A stretch of DNA of 64,000 bases from Terrilactibacillus tamarindi (GCF_009718825.1 NZ_WNHB01000004.1:1-64000), one strand, 5' to 3'; positions 32,600 to 42,004 are shown, counted from the stretch's first letter. Numbers and translations: made by a program. The notes: generated by a model from the sequence alone, not told the origin.

Positions 32600-32825
32600 A
32601 AAATGCAGTAATGAGAGAAAGAAGTATCTAAAGAAAACCTTATTAAGCGATTTGGGAATGGTGAGAGCCCAAAAAAGGCATTTAGAGAAAGGCATTCTTG
32701 AACTGCATATGAAAAGGGGATACATAAGTTGTCATGAACTTATGTTATCAACTAGGGTGGAACCGCGTGAGTAAAGCTCTCGTCCCTAGGTCTAACGGAC
32801 CTAAGGATGAGAGCTTATTTATTTT
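32600..32825 (+). promoter_or_regulatory. T-box riboswitch of glyS
   Basis: The T-box core AGGGTGGAACCGCG (about 32754-32767) is followed by the terminator stem GCTCTCGTCCC...GATGAGAGC with a T-rich end. A GGC glycine specifier is plausible at 32691-32693. A TATAAT -10 element is at 32566-32571. Between it and glyS, GGGTTACC/AGTAACCC at about 32846-32881 forms another hairpin of unknown role. Confidence 0.92.
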
Positions 32826-32968
32826 TAGCTATAAAAGCAAGATTGGGTTACCTAACAACCACCGGGATTGGAAGTAACCCTTACGATTGACTTTTAGTGG
32901 TGCATAGGTAAGTCAAAGACATTAACAAAGGATGCTTTTTAACTAATTTATGATAAGGAGTGAATCAT

Positions 32969-34348
32969 ATGACAACGATGGAACAAGTCGTTAATTTAGC
33001 AAAACAGAGAGGTTTTATTTTTCCTGGTTCAGAAATATATGGAGGATTGGCGAATACTTGGGATTATGGTCCATTAGGTGTAGAATTCAAGAATAATGTA
33101 AAAAAAGCATGGTGGAAAAAGTTTGTTCAAGAGTCACCCTATAATGTAGGGTTGGATGCTTCAATTTTAATGAATCCAAAGACATGGGAAGCATCTGGAC
33201 ATTTAAGTAACTTTAACGATCCAATGATTGATTGTAAACAATGTAAATCACGTTTTAGAGCAGATAAATTAATTGAAAGCAGCATACCAGAAGAAGCTTT
33301 ACCTGCTCCTGTAGATGGGTTATCTTTCTCTCAAATGGAACAATTAATCAATGAACATGCTGTTAAATGTCCGGAATGTGGCGCGCATGATTTTACGGCT
33401 ATCAGACAATTCAACCTTATGTTCAAAACGTTCCAAGGGGTTACAGAAACAAGTAAAGATGAGTTATATCTAAGACCAGAAACAGCTCAAGGTATCTTTG
33501 TCAACTTTAAGAATGTTCAAAGAACCATGAGAAAGAAACTTCCATTTGGTATCGGTCAAATTGGTAAATCGTTCCGAAATGAAATTACACCGGGTAACTT
33601 CACGTTCCGTACAAGAGAATTCGAACAATTAGAACTTGAATTCTTCTGTAAGCCAGGAGATGACCAGGAGTGGTATAATTATTGGAGAACGTTCAGCCAT
33701 GAGTGGCTCCTTTCTCTTAATATGAAAGCAGACCACGTAAGACTTCGAGATCATGAAAAAGAAGAACTTCCTCACTATAGTAATGCGACAACGGATATTG
33801 AATATCTTTTCCCGTTTGGTTGGGGTGAACTATCTAGTCTTTCATCTAGAACGGATTATGACCTAAAACAACATATGGCGTTATCTGGTGAAGATTTACA
33901 ATATATTGATCAAGAAACAAATGACCGTTATATACCTTATGTTATTGAACCATCCATCGGGGCAGATCGTGTATCACTGGCCTTTCTTATTGATGCCTTT
34001 GAAGAAGAAAAAATAAATGATAAAGAGACACGTACGGTATTGCACTTACATCCTGCACTTGCGCCATATAAAGCAGCCGTTCTGCCACTATCTAAAAAAT
34101 TAGGTGATGACGCTCGTAAAGTATATGAGTTACTCGCCAAAAAATTCATGGTAGATTATGATGAAACAGGATCAATAGGAAAGAGATATCGTCGCCAAGA
34201 TGAAATCGGAACACCATTTAGTGTCACGTTTGACTTTGATTCAAAAGATGATCATAAAGTAACCGTTCGGGACCGAGATACAATGGAACAAGAACGTGTT
34301 TCCATTGATCAATTAGTCCATTTCTTAGAAGGGAAATTGGCTTACTAA
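32969..34348 (+). CDS. glyS: glycyl-tRNA synthetase (alpha2 type)
   Basis: Single-chain class II glycyl-tRNA synthetase of 459 residues. It begins [34 protein letters not shown], has a zinc-type CKQC/CPEC pair in the insertion, motif 2 [26 protein letters not shown] and the C-terminal anticodon-binding domain. The bacterial alpha2beta2 form is encoded differently, so this is the eukaryote/low-GC type. The ATG at 32969 sits 8 nt after AGGAG. Regulated by the glycine T-box. Its position between yyaC and ychF is not the B. subtilis one. Confidence 0.96.
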   Translation: MTTMEQVVNLAKQRGFIFPGSEIYGGLANTWDYGPLGVEFKNNVKKAWWKKFVQESPYNVGLDASILMNPKTWEASGHLSNFNDPMIDCKQCKSRFRADKLIESSIPEEALPAPVDGLSFSQMEQLINEHAVKCPECGAHDFTAIRQFNLMFKTFQGVTETSKDELYLRPETAQGIFVNFKNVQRTMRKKLPFGIGQIGKSFRNEITPGNFTFRTREFEQLELEFFCKPGDDQEWYNYWRTFSHEWLLSLNMKADHVRLRDHEKEELPHYSNATTDIEYLFPFGWGELSSLSSRTDYDLKQHMALSGEDLQYIDQETNDRYIPYVIEPSIGADRVSLAFLIDAFEEEKINDKETRTVLHLHPALAPYKAAVLPLSKKLGDDARKVYELLAKKFMVDYDETGSIGKRYRRQDEIGTPFSVTFDFDSKDDHKVTVRDRDTMEQERVSIDQLVHFLEGKLAY

Positions 34349-34395
34349 TCCACCGATGATCTTTTTTAATATGATTGGCAAGGAGGATGACGAAG

Positions 34396-34587
34396 GTGAA
34401 ACCACAGTTGACATTTGAACTTAATGATGTCGTTGAAATGAAAAAACAACATCCATGCGGAACAAATAGATGGAAGATTATTCGATTAGGTGCAGATATT
34501 CGAATTAAGTGTCTCGGATGTGATCACAGTGTCATGATGCCAAGGAAAGAGTTCCAAAAGAAAGTTAAAAGAATTCTCTCGGAATAA
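34396..34587 (+). CDS. yyzM: DUF951 family protein (YyzM)
   Basis: A 63-residue protein with the conserved DVVEMKKQHPCGTNRWKIIRLGADIRIKCLGCDHSVMMPRKEFQKKVKRIL, including two cysteines in CLGC and one in HPCG. It is found next to ychF in many Firmicutes. GTG at 34396 has AGGAGG 9 nt upstream; the in-frame codons before it overlap that site. Function unknown; possibly a small zinc-binding nucleic acid protein. Confidence 0.9.
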   Translation: MKPQLTFELNDVVEMKKQHPCGTNRWKIIRLGADIRIKCLGCDHSVMMPRKEFQKKVKRILSE

Positions 34588-34745
34588 AAAAAGTTTGTTT
34601 ACAAGATTCATTGAGGTATGATATATGACGTATAAGGCCTCTAAAGAAGATTTTAAATGAAGTAGGGGAGTGAATGATGTTTGTCTCTTCTCTCAATAGA
34701 TAATGACTAGAAAGCATAACTGAAGGTTATGTGAGGAGTGATTTG

Positions 34746-35846
34746 ATGAGTTTAACAACAGGTATAGTAGGTTTGCCGAACGTCGGTAAATCAACTCTTT
34801 TTAATGCCATAACACAAGCAGGTGCTGAATCGGCAAATTATCCATTTTGTACCATTGATCCAAACGTCGGAATTGTGAGTGTTCCAGATGAAAGGCAAGA
34901 AAAGCTCGCTCAAATGTACAACCCCAAAAAAGTAATTCCAACAACATTTGAATTTACAGATATTGCTGGACTTGTTAAGGGGGCTAGCAAGGGGGAAGGA
35001 CTAGGTAACCAGTTCTTAGCTACTATTCGCTCGGTTGATGCCATCTCTCATGTGGTGCGGTGTTTTGATGATAAAGACATCACTCATGTATCTGGTAAAG
35101 TAGACCCAATTGATGATATTGAGACCATCAATCTTGAATTAATCTTAGCTGACCTGGAATCCGTCAATAAACGTATTGATCGTGTCCAAAAATTAGCTAA
35201 ACAAAAGGACAAAGATGCCGTCATAGAATTTTCGGCTCTTACGAAACTGAAAGACGCTTTCGAAAACGAAAAACCCGCAAGGCATGTCGAATTAAGCGAT
35301 GATGAAAAAGCAGCGGTCAAATCATTAAATTTCTTAACGAGCAAGCCTGTGCTTTATGTTGCCAACGTGTCTGAAGATGACCTCGCATCACCTGATGTGA
35401 ATGACTACGTGAAGCAAGTTCAAGCATTTGCGGAAAAGGATAAAGCAGAAGTTGTCGTTATATCGGCAAGAATTGAGTCTGAGATTGCTGAACTTGATGG
35501 CGAAGAAAAACAAAATTTTCTAGAAGAACTCGGAATCAAAAAATCAGGACTTGATCAATTAATCGAAAAATCTTATAAACTCTTAGGACTTGCCACGTAT
35601 TTTACAGCTGGAGAACAAGAAGTAAGGGCTTGGACGTTCCATCAAGGAACAAAAGCGCCGCAAGCAGCCGGTATTATTCATACAGATTTTGAACGAGGTT
35701 TTATCAGAGCTGAAGTCGTTTCCTATGAAGACTTAATGGAAGCGGGATCACTTCAAGCGGCAAAGGAAAAAGGAAAATTACGTTTAGAAGGTAAAGAATA
35801 TATCGTACAAGACGGTGATGTTATTCACTTTCGTTTTAATGTCTAA
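34746..35846 (+). CDS. ychF: redox-regulated ATPase YchF
   Basis: A 366-residue Obg-family P-loop protein that prefers ATP and binds ribosomes. G1 is GLPNVGKSTLFNAIT and G3 DIAGLVKGASKGEGLGNQFL; the NKxD motif is replaced by the family variant (NVSEDD). A coiled-coil region and a C-terminal TGS domain (FFTAGEQEVRAWTFHQG variant YFTAGEQEVRAWTF; DGDVIHFRFNV) follow. The ATG at 34746 fits GAGGAG; a terminator follows. Confidence 0.95.
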   Translation: MSLTTGIVGLPNVGKSTLFNAITQAGAESANYPFCTIDPNVGIVSVPDERQEKLAQMYNPKKVIPTTFEFTDIAGLVKGASKGEGLGNQFLATIRSVDAISHVVRCFDDKDITHVSGKVDPIDDIETINLELILADLESVNKRIDRVQKLAKQKDKDAVIEFSALTKLKDAFENEKPARHVELSDDEKAAVKSLNFLTSKPVLYVANVSEDDLASPDVNDYVKQVQAFAEKDKAEVVVISARIESEIAELDGEEKQNFLEELGIKKSGLDQLIEKSYKLLGLATYFTAGEQEVRAWTFHQGTKAPQAAGIIHTDFERGFIRAEVVSYEDLMEAGSLQAAKEKGKLRLEGKEYIVQDGDVIHFRFNV

Positions 35847-35858
35847 TAGAGTAGAGAA

Positions 35859-35898
35859 TAATCCTTCCCAATCGAGAAGATAATGGGGAGGATTTTTT
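35859..35898 (+). terminator. terminator of ychF
   Basis: AATCCTTCCCA pairs with TGGGGAGGATT (one mismatch), followed by TTTTTTCT. Confidence 0.88.
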
Positions 35899-35987
35899 CT
35901 ATTTTAATTTAATGGATTTATCCAGTAGTAGGGTCATAAAACTTATCAAAGATTGAATTTTCTCTTTATTTTTCTGAAAATTTTTAT

Positions 35988-36240
35988 TATAATAGAGATA
36001 GAGTTCAATGGAGGTGAATAAGATGACTAATACATAGATTCAAGCCATATGACTGTAGCAACGCTATACGACGTCCCTTCGATTTTCAACCACTACTACC
36101 TTTCATTCCCTTTTAAATTTTTTAATAGTTACAACCTCTTAACAACGGCACTTGTTATTAAGCCACCTGCCTTAAAACCACATTAGCAACCTATTCAATC
36201 GTCTCTACCTCTTATTACAATTTCAATATTCCATCACCTT
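35988..36240 (+). other. C-rich, G-poor leader with a four-codon ORF
   Basis: A TATAAT (35988-35993) is followed by a strong ribosome binding site (GGAGGTGA) and an ATG opening a frame of only MTNT before TAG (36023-36037). The next 200 bp hold, by hand count, about three times as many C as G and no ORF. This could be a decayed gene start, a leader peptide or a Rho-loading region. Confidence 0.5.
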
Positions 36241-36257
36241 ATAAAACAAAACTCGCA

Positions 36258-36350
36258 TTGCACTGTTGGGTATTAGTATGATATAATATCAAAATGTGAG
36301 TGAGAAACTTACTCTCTGCTCTGTAAAGGAGCCGTTTAGTCCAAAGGGAG
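36258..36350 (+). promoter_or_regulatory. promoter and S6:S18-type leader of rpsF
   Basis: TTGCAC (36258-36263) and TATAAT (36282-36287) are 18 bp apart. The leader forms stems around GAGTGAGAAACTTACTC and CTC...GAG, followed by CCG, which resembles the S6:S18 autoregulatory mRNA motif with its exposed CCG. The motif match is by eye. Confidence 0.65.
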
Positions 36351-36359
36351 GTGACAATT

Positions 36360-36650
36360 GTGCGTAAATACGAAATTATGACCATTCTTCGTCCAGATCT
36401 CGATGAAGAAAAAGAAAAAGCAGTCAAAGAAAGAATTAAAACTATCTTGACTGACAACGGTGCGGAAATCAACCAAGTCAAAGAAATGGGTAAACGTCGT
36501 TTAGCTTATGAAATTAATGATCTAAATAACGGTGTTTATACTGTTCTTTATGTAACGGCTGGGAACGAAGCCATCAACGAATTTGACCGTCTTTTGAAAA
36601 TCAATGAAGATGTCATGCGCTTTATGGTGATCAAAGACGAGCGTGAATAA
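36360..36650 (+). CDS. rpsF: ribosomal protein bS6
   Basis: A 96-residue small-subunit protein ([25 protein letters not shown]...). It forms a pair with bS18 in the platform of the 30S subunit. GTG at 36360 is right for the family and has GGGAGGTG upstream; an in-frame GTG at 36351 lies in that site. First gene of the conserved rpsF-ssb-rpsR operon. Confidence 0.97.
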   Translation: MRKYEIMTILRPDLDEEKEKAVKERIKTILTDNGAEINQVKEMGKRRLAYEINDLNNGVYTVLYVTAGNEAINEFDRLLKINEDVMRFMVIKDERE

Positions 36651-36672
36651 ATAAAATAGGGGAGAGGTTCTT

Positions 36673-37164
36673 ATGATTAATCGAGTTATTTTGGTTGGAC
36701 GATTGACGAAGAACCCAGAGTTGCGTTATACGCCTACAGGTGTGGCCGTGGCAAACTTCACACTAGCCGTAAATCGTACATTTACGAATCAACAAGGCGA
36801 ACGTGAAGCGGATTTTATACCAGTGGTTGTTTGGCGTAGACAAGCTGAAAATGCAGCTAACTTTTTAACTAAAGGTAGTCTTGCCGGCGTGGATGGAAGG
36901 ATCCAAACCAGAAGTTATGAAAATAACGAAGGGCGCAGAGTTTATATTACAGAGGTAGTCGCTGACAGCGTGCAGTTCCTTGAACCAAAAGGAGCTAAAC
37001 AAGGTGGCGGAAATAACTTTGCTCAACAAGGACCTCCAAATAGCGGTAACAACAACAATAATAATAACAGCAATCATCCGAACCAAGACTATCCTCCATT
37101 TGAAGACCCATTTGCAAATGATGGGAAGCCGATTGATATTTCGGACGATGATTTGCCGTTTTAA
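36673..37164 (+). CDS. ssb: single-stranded DNA-binding protein
   Basis: A 163-residue SSB with an N-terminal OB fold ([35 protein letters not shown]), a linker rich in N, Q and G (a run of Asn near 130), and the acidic C-terminal tip DISDDDLPF that recruits partner proteins. In the rpsF-ssb-rpsR operon. Confidence 0.98.
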   Translation: MINRVILVGRLTKNPELRYTPTGVAVANFTLAVNRTFTNQQGEREADFIPVVVWRRQAENAANFLTKGSLAGVDGRIQTRSYENNEGRRVYITEVVADSVQFLEPKGAKQGGGNNFAQQGPPNSGNNNNNNNSNHPNQDYPPFEDPFANDGKPIDISDDDLPF

Positions 37165-37257
37165 CAGTTGAAGAGAATGGTCAAGAAAGCAGTCAAGATC
37201 ATTTGACACTTTTTTACTAGGTTACTTTAACAAACAAAAAATAAAGGAGGGATTGGC

Positions 37258-37488
37258 ATGGTACGTCGCGGACGCGGAGGAAAACGTCGTAAAGTATGTT
37301 TCTTTACAGCAAATAAAATTAAATATATCGACTACAAAGATGTAGATCTTTTGAAACGTTTTATTTCTGAAAGAGGTAAAATTTTACCACGTCGTGTAAC
37401 TGGAACAAGCGCAAAATACCAACGTCGTTTGACTGTAGCAATCAAACGTGCTCGTCAAATGGCTTTACTTCCATATACGACTGAATAA
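37258..37488 (+). CDS. rpsR: ribosomal protein bS18
   Basis: A 76-residue basic protein with the family core [62 protein letters not shown] precedes the ATG. Last gene of the operon, with a strong terminator. Confidence 0.98.
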   Translation: MVRRGRGGKRRKVCFFTANKIKYIDYKDVDLLKRFISERGKILPRRVTGTSAKYQRRLTVAIKRARQMALLPYTTE

Positions 37489-37498
37489 GGTTTATATA

Positions 37499-37548
37499 GA
37501 AGCCCACAGGGGAATGCTCAAAGCATTTTCTTGTGGGCTTTTATTTTT
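37499..37548 (+). terminator. terminator of the rpsF-ssb-rpsR operon
   Basis: AAGCCCACA pairs with TGTGGGCTT, with an inner AATGCT/AGCATT stem, followed by TTATTTTT. Confidence 0.93.
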
Positions 37549-37749
37549 GTTTATTATTAGAGATCTTCTATAGACACATTTAGTTGGTAAACTAAAAGTA
37601 AAACAATGGGTAAAGACAGCAGTATTAGTTTATCGAACTTCACAAATGCGGGAATTAGAGAAAACGATTCAAAAACAACAGATATGCAGCTATTCATGAC
37701 ACTAAAACCAGTAAAAAAATTATTACCCGTGGAATAATCTGAAAATAAA

Positions 37750-37896
37750 GTGAAACTTCCATCAGTGGGGGTTTTCTTCATCCCCCATTGATGGTTAGCT
37801 GAACCAATCGGACCTTTATGGGCAGTTGATCCCCACCTATCTTCTTTGAATACTCAGAATCCTTTGGTGGAGGTCTTTACTTGCCGTTAAGGCGGG
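37750..37896 (-). repeat. 150-bp two-hairpin dispersed repeat, copy 2
   Basis: Inverted relative to copy 1 at 3487-3636. The shared linker CCAATCGGACCTTTA and the two hairpins are kept: CCATCAGTGGGGG with CCCCCATTGATGG, and a weaker GGCAGT...CCCCACC partner. Stem changes mostly remain pairable (one arm reads CCCCCATTGATGG where copy 1 has CACTGATGG). The rest of 37549-37749 shows no credible gene. Confidence 0.85.
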
Positions 37897-37901
37897 ATAA
37901 A

Positions 37902-37940
37902 AAAAGAACGACTGCTAGATTAACTAGTCGTCGTTCTTTT
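37902..37940 (-). terminator. terminator of the DUF420 gene
   Basis: Almost perfect inverted repeat AAAGAACGAC...GTCGTTCTTT with T runs on both strands, immediately after copy 2 of the two-hairpin repeat. Confidence 0.85.
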
Positions 37941-37948
37941 CATCTTCT

Positions 37949-38509
37949 TTAATAATAAGGTGCCATCATTAAATAAACAATGACTCCTGTAAGGCTCACA
38001 TATAGCCAAATTGGCATGGTCCAGCGAACAATTTTCTTATGCTTTGCCACTTGCATGGTCCATCCCCATACAAGAGCGAACGGAGCAAGAAAAACAATGA
38101 CAGCAGCTAAAAAACTATGTGTAATTAAGATGAAAAAGTAAATCGGACGAATGATACCCTGTCCTCCAAATTTCGCTGTGTCAGGTGACAGATAGTGAAA
38201 CGTGAGATAGGTGATTAAAAATAAAAAAGTCGTCGTAAAGGCAGCTAAAATAAAGCCACGGTGTACATTAATCTTCTTTTTCATAATAGAAATCAGGGCA
38301 CCAACCAAGAAAATAAACGTAAAGCTATTAAATACAGCATTGAACCTTGGTAATAAATTGATGTCAAAGTTGACATTTCCATGATAACCAATCGGGGTAA
38401 AAAACAAGAGTAAAATCACAATGTTTGCGATAATGGCTATACTGATGATGAGACCAGTAAAGTTTTTGTTGCTGGTAGGCGTATAACCCTTTTTATCCGT
38501 ATTATCCAT
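37949..38509 (-). CDS. DUF420 membrane protein (YozB/CtaM-like)
   Basis: A 186-residue protein with five hydrophobic segments and conserved membrane histidines (INVHRGFILAAF, YLTFHYLS, ILITHSFLAAVIVFLAPFALVWGW, KHKKIVRWTMPIWLYVSLTGVIVYLMM). This matches DUF420, whose S. aureus member CtaM is needed to mature haem-copper quinol oxidase; B. subtilis YozB belongs here too. Good ribosome binding site (AAAGGAG). It points against the surrounding genes, with its own terminator. Confidence 0.85.
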   Translation of the reverse strand: MDNTDKKGYTPTSNKNFTGLIISIAIIANIVILLLFFTPIGYHGNVNFDINLLPRFNAVFNSFTFIFLVGALISIMKKKINVHRGFILAAFTTTFLFLITYLTFHYLSPDTAKFGGQGIIRPIYFFILITHSFLAAVIVFLAPFALVWGWTMQVAKHKKIVRWTMPIWLYVSLTGVIVYLMMAPYY

Positions 38510-38810
38510 TTGTTTTTCTCCTTTAAGATACTATAGTCATTATCAAAACCCATTACTGCGTGACTAGAACCTACACAAACCTAGTGAATCAAATCTACCG
38601 CTATCTGAAAAACAAAGAGGTTAAATAAAGTTTTTTCCTGTCTCTGAATTGATAGCATCATAGTCAATATATGTTCTACAATTTAGTATAGCAAAATTAT
38701 TAAGGAGAAAAAAAGATAAACAACTTAAATAGTGTGATGAATAATCGATGACCATAGTTGATTAGTTGGAAGGGACCCCATAAACAACGAGAATGGGGTT
38801 ATTAGTGAGC
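38510..38810. other. intergenic region upstream of the DUF420 gene
   Basis: No ORF seen. A hairpin ACCCCATA/GAATGGGGT lies at about 38774-38801, next to repeat copy 7. Confidence 0.4.
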
Positions 38811-38956
38811 GTTCAAAAAGGTGACAAATTAGAAGCAAGAAGATCAAGGCGGCGCTGTTTTGAGGACCGGAATGTAGGTTTTTACTACATGAGGACCGGA
38901 AAAACAAGCCAACGCCGAGATTCGTAGCTTATCATTTGGTGACTTTTTGAACAACC
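38811..38956 (+). repeat. intergenic repeat family A, short form, copy 7
   Basis: A complete 146-bp copy with GTTCAAAAAGGTGAC and GTGACTTTTTGAACAACC ends, two GAGGACCGG blocks and the ATGTAG/CTACAT hairpin. It lies just downstream of the HD-domain gene. Confidence 0.92.
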
Positions 38957-38970
38957 TCTATTAGAATAAA

Positions 38971-39636
38971 TTAGTCATTCGGCTTTGTCTGAGACTTATA
39001 ATCTGTTTTTTCAAGCAACATCTCAGTGGTTGTTTTAATTTGTTGATGGGAGGTGATTTCGTCATCCATCATTTCTTCTAATACAACATCAATAAAATAC
39101 TGAACACAAGCTAGCTCCTTAAATGCCAAGATGGATTCAAGGGCTTCTTTATATATTTGAACAAATAAAGGTTCAGGATTTCCTTTTTGAATTTCCCCAT
39201 ACGATTCATACAGCAAATCAATTTTATCAGCTACTGCCAGAATTTTACCTTCAAGGGTCTCGTCTTTTCCTTCTTTAAATCGTTCAGCATATGCTTTCCG
39301 AAATTGAGCGGGAAACTCATGCTCAAGAAAGTCATTCGTCATGGATTCTTCAACTTGAGAAAAAAGCTCACGTAATTTTGGAAGGGCATACTTTACGGGT
39401 GTTTTTATATCCCCAGTGAACAATTCTGAGAAATCATGATTAATGGCTTTTTCATAAATGGCTTTCCAGTCAATCTTTTTACCGTGAGCATCTTCAACTG
39501 TTGCAAGAAATTGAACAATCTTAGCCACTTTAAAAGAATGACTTGCAACGGAATGCTCCTGATATTTAAATACTCCAGGACAGCGATAAATACCTTCTAA
39601 ATCTGACAAACTTTGAAAATATCTATGGATTCCCAT
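38971..39636 (-). CDS. HD-domain phosphohydrolase (YfbR-like)
   Basis: A 221-residue protein with an intact HD site: an early His in EHSVASHSFKVAKI, the HD dyad in INHDFSELFTGDIKTPVKY and the distal Asp in KILAVADKIDLLYESY. The arrangement and the TGDIKTP block resemble YfbR-type 5'-deoxynucleotidases, so a nucleotide monophosphatase role is likely but not proven. GAGGAGGG precedes the ATG. Family A repeats lie on both flanks at a distance. Confidence 0.8.
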   Translation of the reverse strand: MGIHRYFQSLSDLEGIYRCPGVFKYQEHSVASHSFKVAKIVQFLATVEDAHGKKIDWKAIYEKAINHDFSELFTGDIKTPVKYALPKLRELFSQVEESMTNDFLEHEFPAQFRKAYAERFKEGKDETLEGKILAVADKIDLLYESYGEIQKGNPEPLFVQIYKEALESILAFKELACVQYFIDVVLEEMMDDEITSHQQIKTTTEMLLEKTDYKSQTKPND

Positions 39637-39825
39637 ATAAACCCTCCTCTAAGAAGTCAAATTAATCAGCTCGAAAATATTTTGATTAGTATACTCGCTC
39701 GTATGACAACAGTCAAATAATAGATACTTTTAACATGTTAGAGTCAGATAAAGACCTGTCAATGTCATTTTGCTCACAAATGGAGGAAAATATTTTATTA
39801 TATGATGAAAAGGGAGAGAGAGTTA
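39637..39825. other. intergenic region upstream of the HD-domain gene
   Basis: No ORF or strong signal seen beyond AT-rich promoter-like sequence. Confidence 0.35.
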
Positions 39826-39927
39826 TTGAAGGTGATATTAAAAATAGACCCTAATGTGCAAGAAAAAACCATCGAGATCTGTGCAAAAGAAATGACGCCT
39901 CAGATTGATTATATTGTGAAATTTTGA
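39826..39927 (+). pseudogene. possible remnant of a LytTR-type regulator (33 codons)
   Basis: TTG at 39826 behind GGGAGAGAG opens a 33-codon frame LKVILKIDPNVQEKTIEICA.., which resembles from memory the start of small LytTR DNA-binding proteins (MKIEIDPKLKE.EIIIRT..L). It stops well before any DNA-binding domain, and no continuation was seen before cheW. Likely decayed; a chance ORF cannot be excluded. Confidence 0.35.
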
Positions 39928-39975
39928 AGTGGGTTTTAGTGGTAACTTAGTGCTTAGATTTAAAAATGATTGGAA

Positions 39976-40012
39976 CGTAAAACCACGATACCTTTAGGTT
40001 CGTGGTTTTACG
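39976..40012 (-). terminator. hairpin overlapping the cheW stop codon
   Basis: CGTAAAACCACGA and TCGTGGTTTTACG form a perfect 13-bp stem with a loop of about 11 nt. The end of the cheW frame (KGVKPRT, stop) is encoded in one arm. There is no strong T run, so termination is uncertain. Confidence 0.55.
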
Positions 40013-40518
40013 CCCTTTTCACCCATGACATAACGTTGTCGTACCTGCCTGTTGAGTTCTTTAACCAAACGAAGGATTTGATCAGGATTAAGAAGCGGGA
40101 TCGATTGGTCATCCATCCTATATTCTGTAGAGGCTATACTTGATGGGCAGATTGGGTTAGAAGAACTTTTCTCTATATGGTCCATTTTAAGTTCAACAAA
40201 ATCATGAATCTGATGAATATCGAAAGCTATCGTTTGACGATCTATCTTACAAATGATATATTTTTGATCTTCTGGATCATGTGGGTTTGATTCTACTTGA
40301 ATTAATTTTGGCAGATCAATAAGCGGAATCACTTGATCTCTAAGCCGAATAAAACCCTTAAGATGGTCATGTGTATCAGGAACAGAAAAGCATAGGATAG
40401 GTTGAATAATTTCTTGAACATATTGAAGCCACAATCCAAGACGATGCTCACCGACATCAAAGAAAATATAAGTAGAGTCAGAAAGGGTATCGTTGTTTGC
40501 ATGTTGCATAGTATCCAT
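39994..40518 (-). CDS. CheW-domain protein
   Basis: A 174-residue protein with a CheW-like fold: YIFFDVGEHRLGLWLQYVQEIIQP, GFIRLRDQVIPLIDLPKLI and KYIICKIDRQTIAFDIHQIHDFVELKMDHIE. CheW links chemoreceptors to CheA. No chemotaxis genes are nearby, so it is an orphan here. The ATG at 40518 lies 8 nt after GGAAG; a GTG three codons upstream overlaps the site. A basic tail (RQVRQRYVMGEKGVKPRT) extends past the domain. Confidence 0.82.
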   Translation of the reverse strand: MDTMQHANNDTLSDSTYIFFDVGEHRLGLWLQYVQEIIQPILCFSVPDTHDHLKGFIRLRDQVIPLIDLPKLIQVESNPHDPEDQKYIICKIDRQTIAFDIHQIHDFVELKMDHIEKSSSNPICPSSIASTEYRMDDQSIPLLNPDQILRLVKELNRQVRQRYVMGEKGVKPRT

Positions 40519-40544
40519 ATCGTTCACTTCCTTTAATTATTAGA

Positions 40545-40690
40545 GGTTGTTCAAAAAGTCACCAAATGATAAGCTACGAATCTCGGCGTTGGCTTGTTTT
40601 TCCGGTCCTCATGTAGTAAAGACCTACATTCTGGTCCTCAAAACAGCGCCGCCTTGATCTTCTTGCTTCTAATTTGTCACCTTTTTGAAC
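40545..40690 (-). repeat. intergenic repeat family A, short form, copy 8 (inverted)
   Basis: The only copy in the opposite orientation: it starts GGTTGTTCAAAAAGTCACC and ends GTCACCTTTTTGAAC. It is intact at 146 bp and lies 26 bp upstream of cheW. Confidence 0.92.
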
Positions 40691-40978
40691 ACGCACTATT
40701 AAGGGTCTTTCTTAAATTATATCGGATAATATTGAATTCGAAAACATAACAAGTGACAAACTAGTAAATAAGAGGCGAATTCATGAATTTTATTTAAAAG
40801 GATGTACTCGGGTGTTTCAAGTGTAAAAAAAGGCGGAAAAGAGATCAAATACGGACAAAGATATCTTCTTGTTCCTTTTTATATTATAATTTAAGGATAA
40901 CTAAGTATGCTAAAGTCATGTTAGGCGATCGCCTTTATTGACAATAAGCATCAGGAATATGGGGTGTAACAATATATA
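40691..40978. other. region upstream of yybS
   Basis: No ORF. GGGGTGTAAC before the yybS start is its ribosome binding site; no further signal is certain. Confidence 0.4.
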
Positions 40979-41917
40979 ATGAAGCAATCACGAAGTCTTG
41001 TTGAAGGGGCAGTGTCCATTGCCTTATTTATTTGCCTTTTAATAATAACTTTTTATTTACCGATTATTGGGGTCATAACACTATGGTTTCTTGCTACTCC
41101 AATTATGTACTATTCGAGTCGAAATGGATTGAAAATGGGAATTGTAGCTATAGTCGTCTGCCTTTGTGTTGCTTTTTTCCTTACCAATGTATTTAGTATG
41201 TTATTTTCGGCTTTTTTCCTAATTCAAGCGCTAGTCATGGGAACACTCGTAAATAAGAAGAAATCGGCATTTGCTGTTTTACTTGGAGGCAGCTTAGCTA
41301 ATATTTCAATGTTCCTATTGGCGTATGCCATCTCAATTGGATTGTTTCATTTTGATCCAGTGGAAGCTCTTGAAAAAACCATGCTATCAACAATGGGTAC
41401 AGCAGAAAAGGTGTATCAGTCGATAAATATTGATACGAGCGAATCAACCAAGCTGTTAGTTGAATCTATCAAGAGATTAAGTCAAATGACTCCTTTTTTT
41501 ATAGTGATGACAAGTGTCGTTTATGCCTTTATCACTCAATTTCTTAGTGGATTAATTATTAAAAGGCTTCGAGTGGACTATCCTAAATTTCCACCTTTTC
41601 GATTATGGAAATTCCCTAAATCATTAATTTGGTATTTTCTTATTTTATTGGTTATCAGTTTAGTTGGTAATATCGAACCAAACTCAAGCCTTTATTTAGT
41701 GGTTGTCAATGGTCTTTTAATTCTTGATGTCGTCGTCGTCATTCAAGGGCTTAGCTTGATCTTTAATATAGCCCACCGAAAAGAATGGCCCATCGTCATA
41801 CCTATTCTTATTTTAATTGTAAGCTTATTAGTGCCGTATTTACTGCAGATTATTCGATTATTGGGTATAATTGATTTAGGTTTCGATATTAGAAATCGAA
41901 TCAAAAAGAAAAAGTAA
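40979..41917 (+). CDS. yybS: DUF2232 membrane protein YybS
   Basis: A 312-residue integral membrane protein with about eight hydrophobic segments and a basic C-terminus (RNRIKKKK). Segments FPPFRLWKFPKSLIWYFLILLVISLVG and VVIQGLSLIFNIAHRKEWP fit YybS (DUF2232), encoded ahead of gdpP in B. subtilis. Related proteins resemble transporter S components, but no substrate is known. The gdpP start is 87 bp downstream, so the genes are probably cotranscribed. Confidence 0.88.
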   Translation: MKQSRSLVEGAVSIALFICLLIITFYLPIIGVITLWFLATPIMYYSSRNGLKMGIVAIVVCLCVAFFLTNVFSMLFSAFFLIQALVMGTLVNKKKSAFAVLLGGSLANISMFLLAYAISIGLFHFDPVEALEKTMLSTMGTAEKVYQSINIDTSESTKLLVESIKRLSQMTPFFIVMTSVVYAFITQFLSGLIIKRLRVDYPKFPPFRLWKFPKSLIWYFLILLVISLVGNIEPNSSLYLVVVNGLLILDVVVVIQGLSLIFNIAHRKEWPIVIPILILIVSLLVPYLLQIIRLLGIIDLGFDIRNRIKKKK

Positions 41918-42004
41918 TGCGCTTGTTTGAAAAAAAGAGGCAACCATCTTACATTTTTTAAACAACCGCTAAAAACGTATACACGTGTCATGGGAGCTGA
42001 CAAT

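Noticed and set aside
36040-36240. Minus-strand G-rich coding sequence
   Set aside because: All frames on that strand contain frequent stops; no ORF of useful length.
37557-37781. Minus-strand ORF upstream of repeat copy 2
   Set aside because: Starts inside the two-hairpin repeat, has no ribosome binding site and no recognisable product.
41927-42004. 26-residue extension of gdpP
   Set aside because: No ribosome binding site at 41927, while the ATG at 42005 has one and gives the usual family length.
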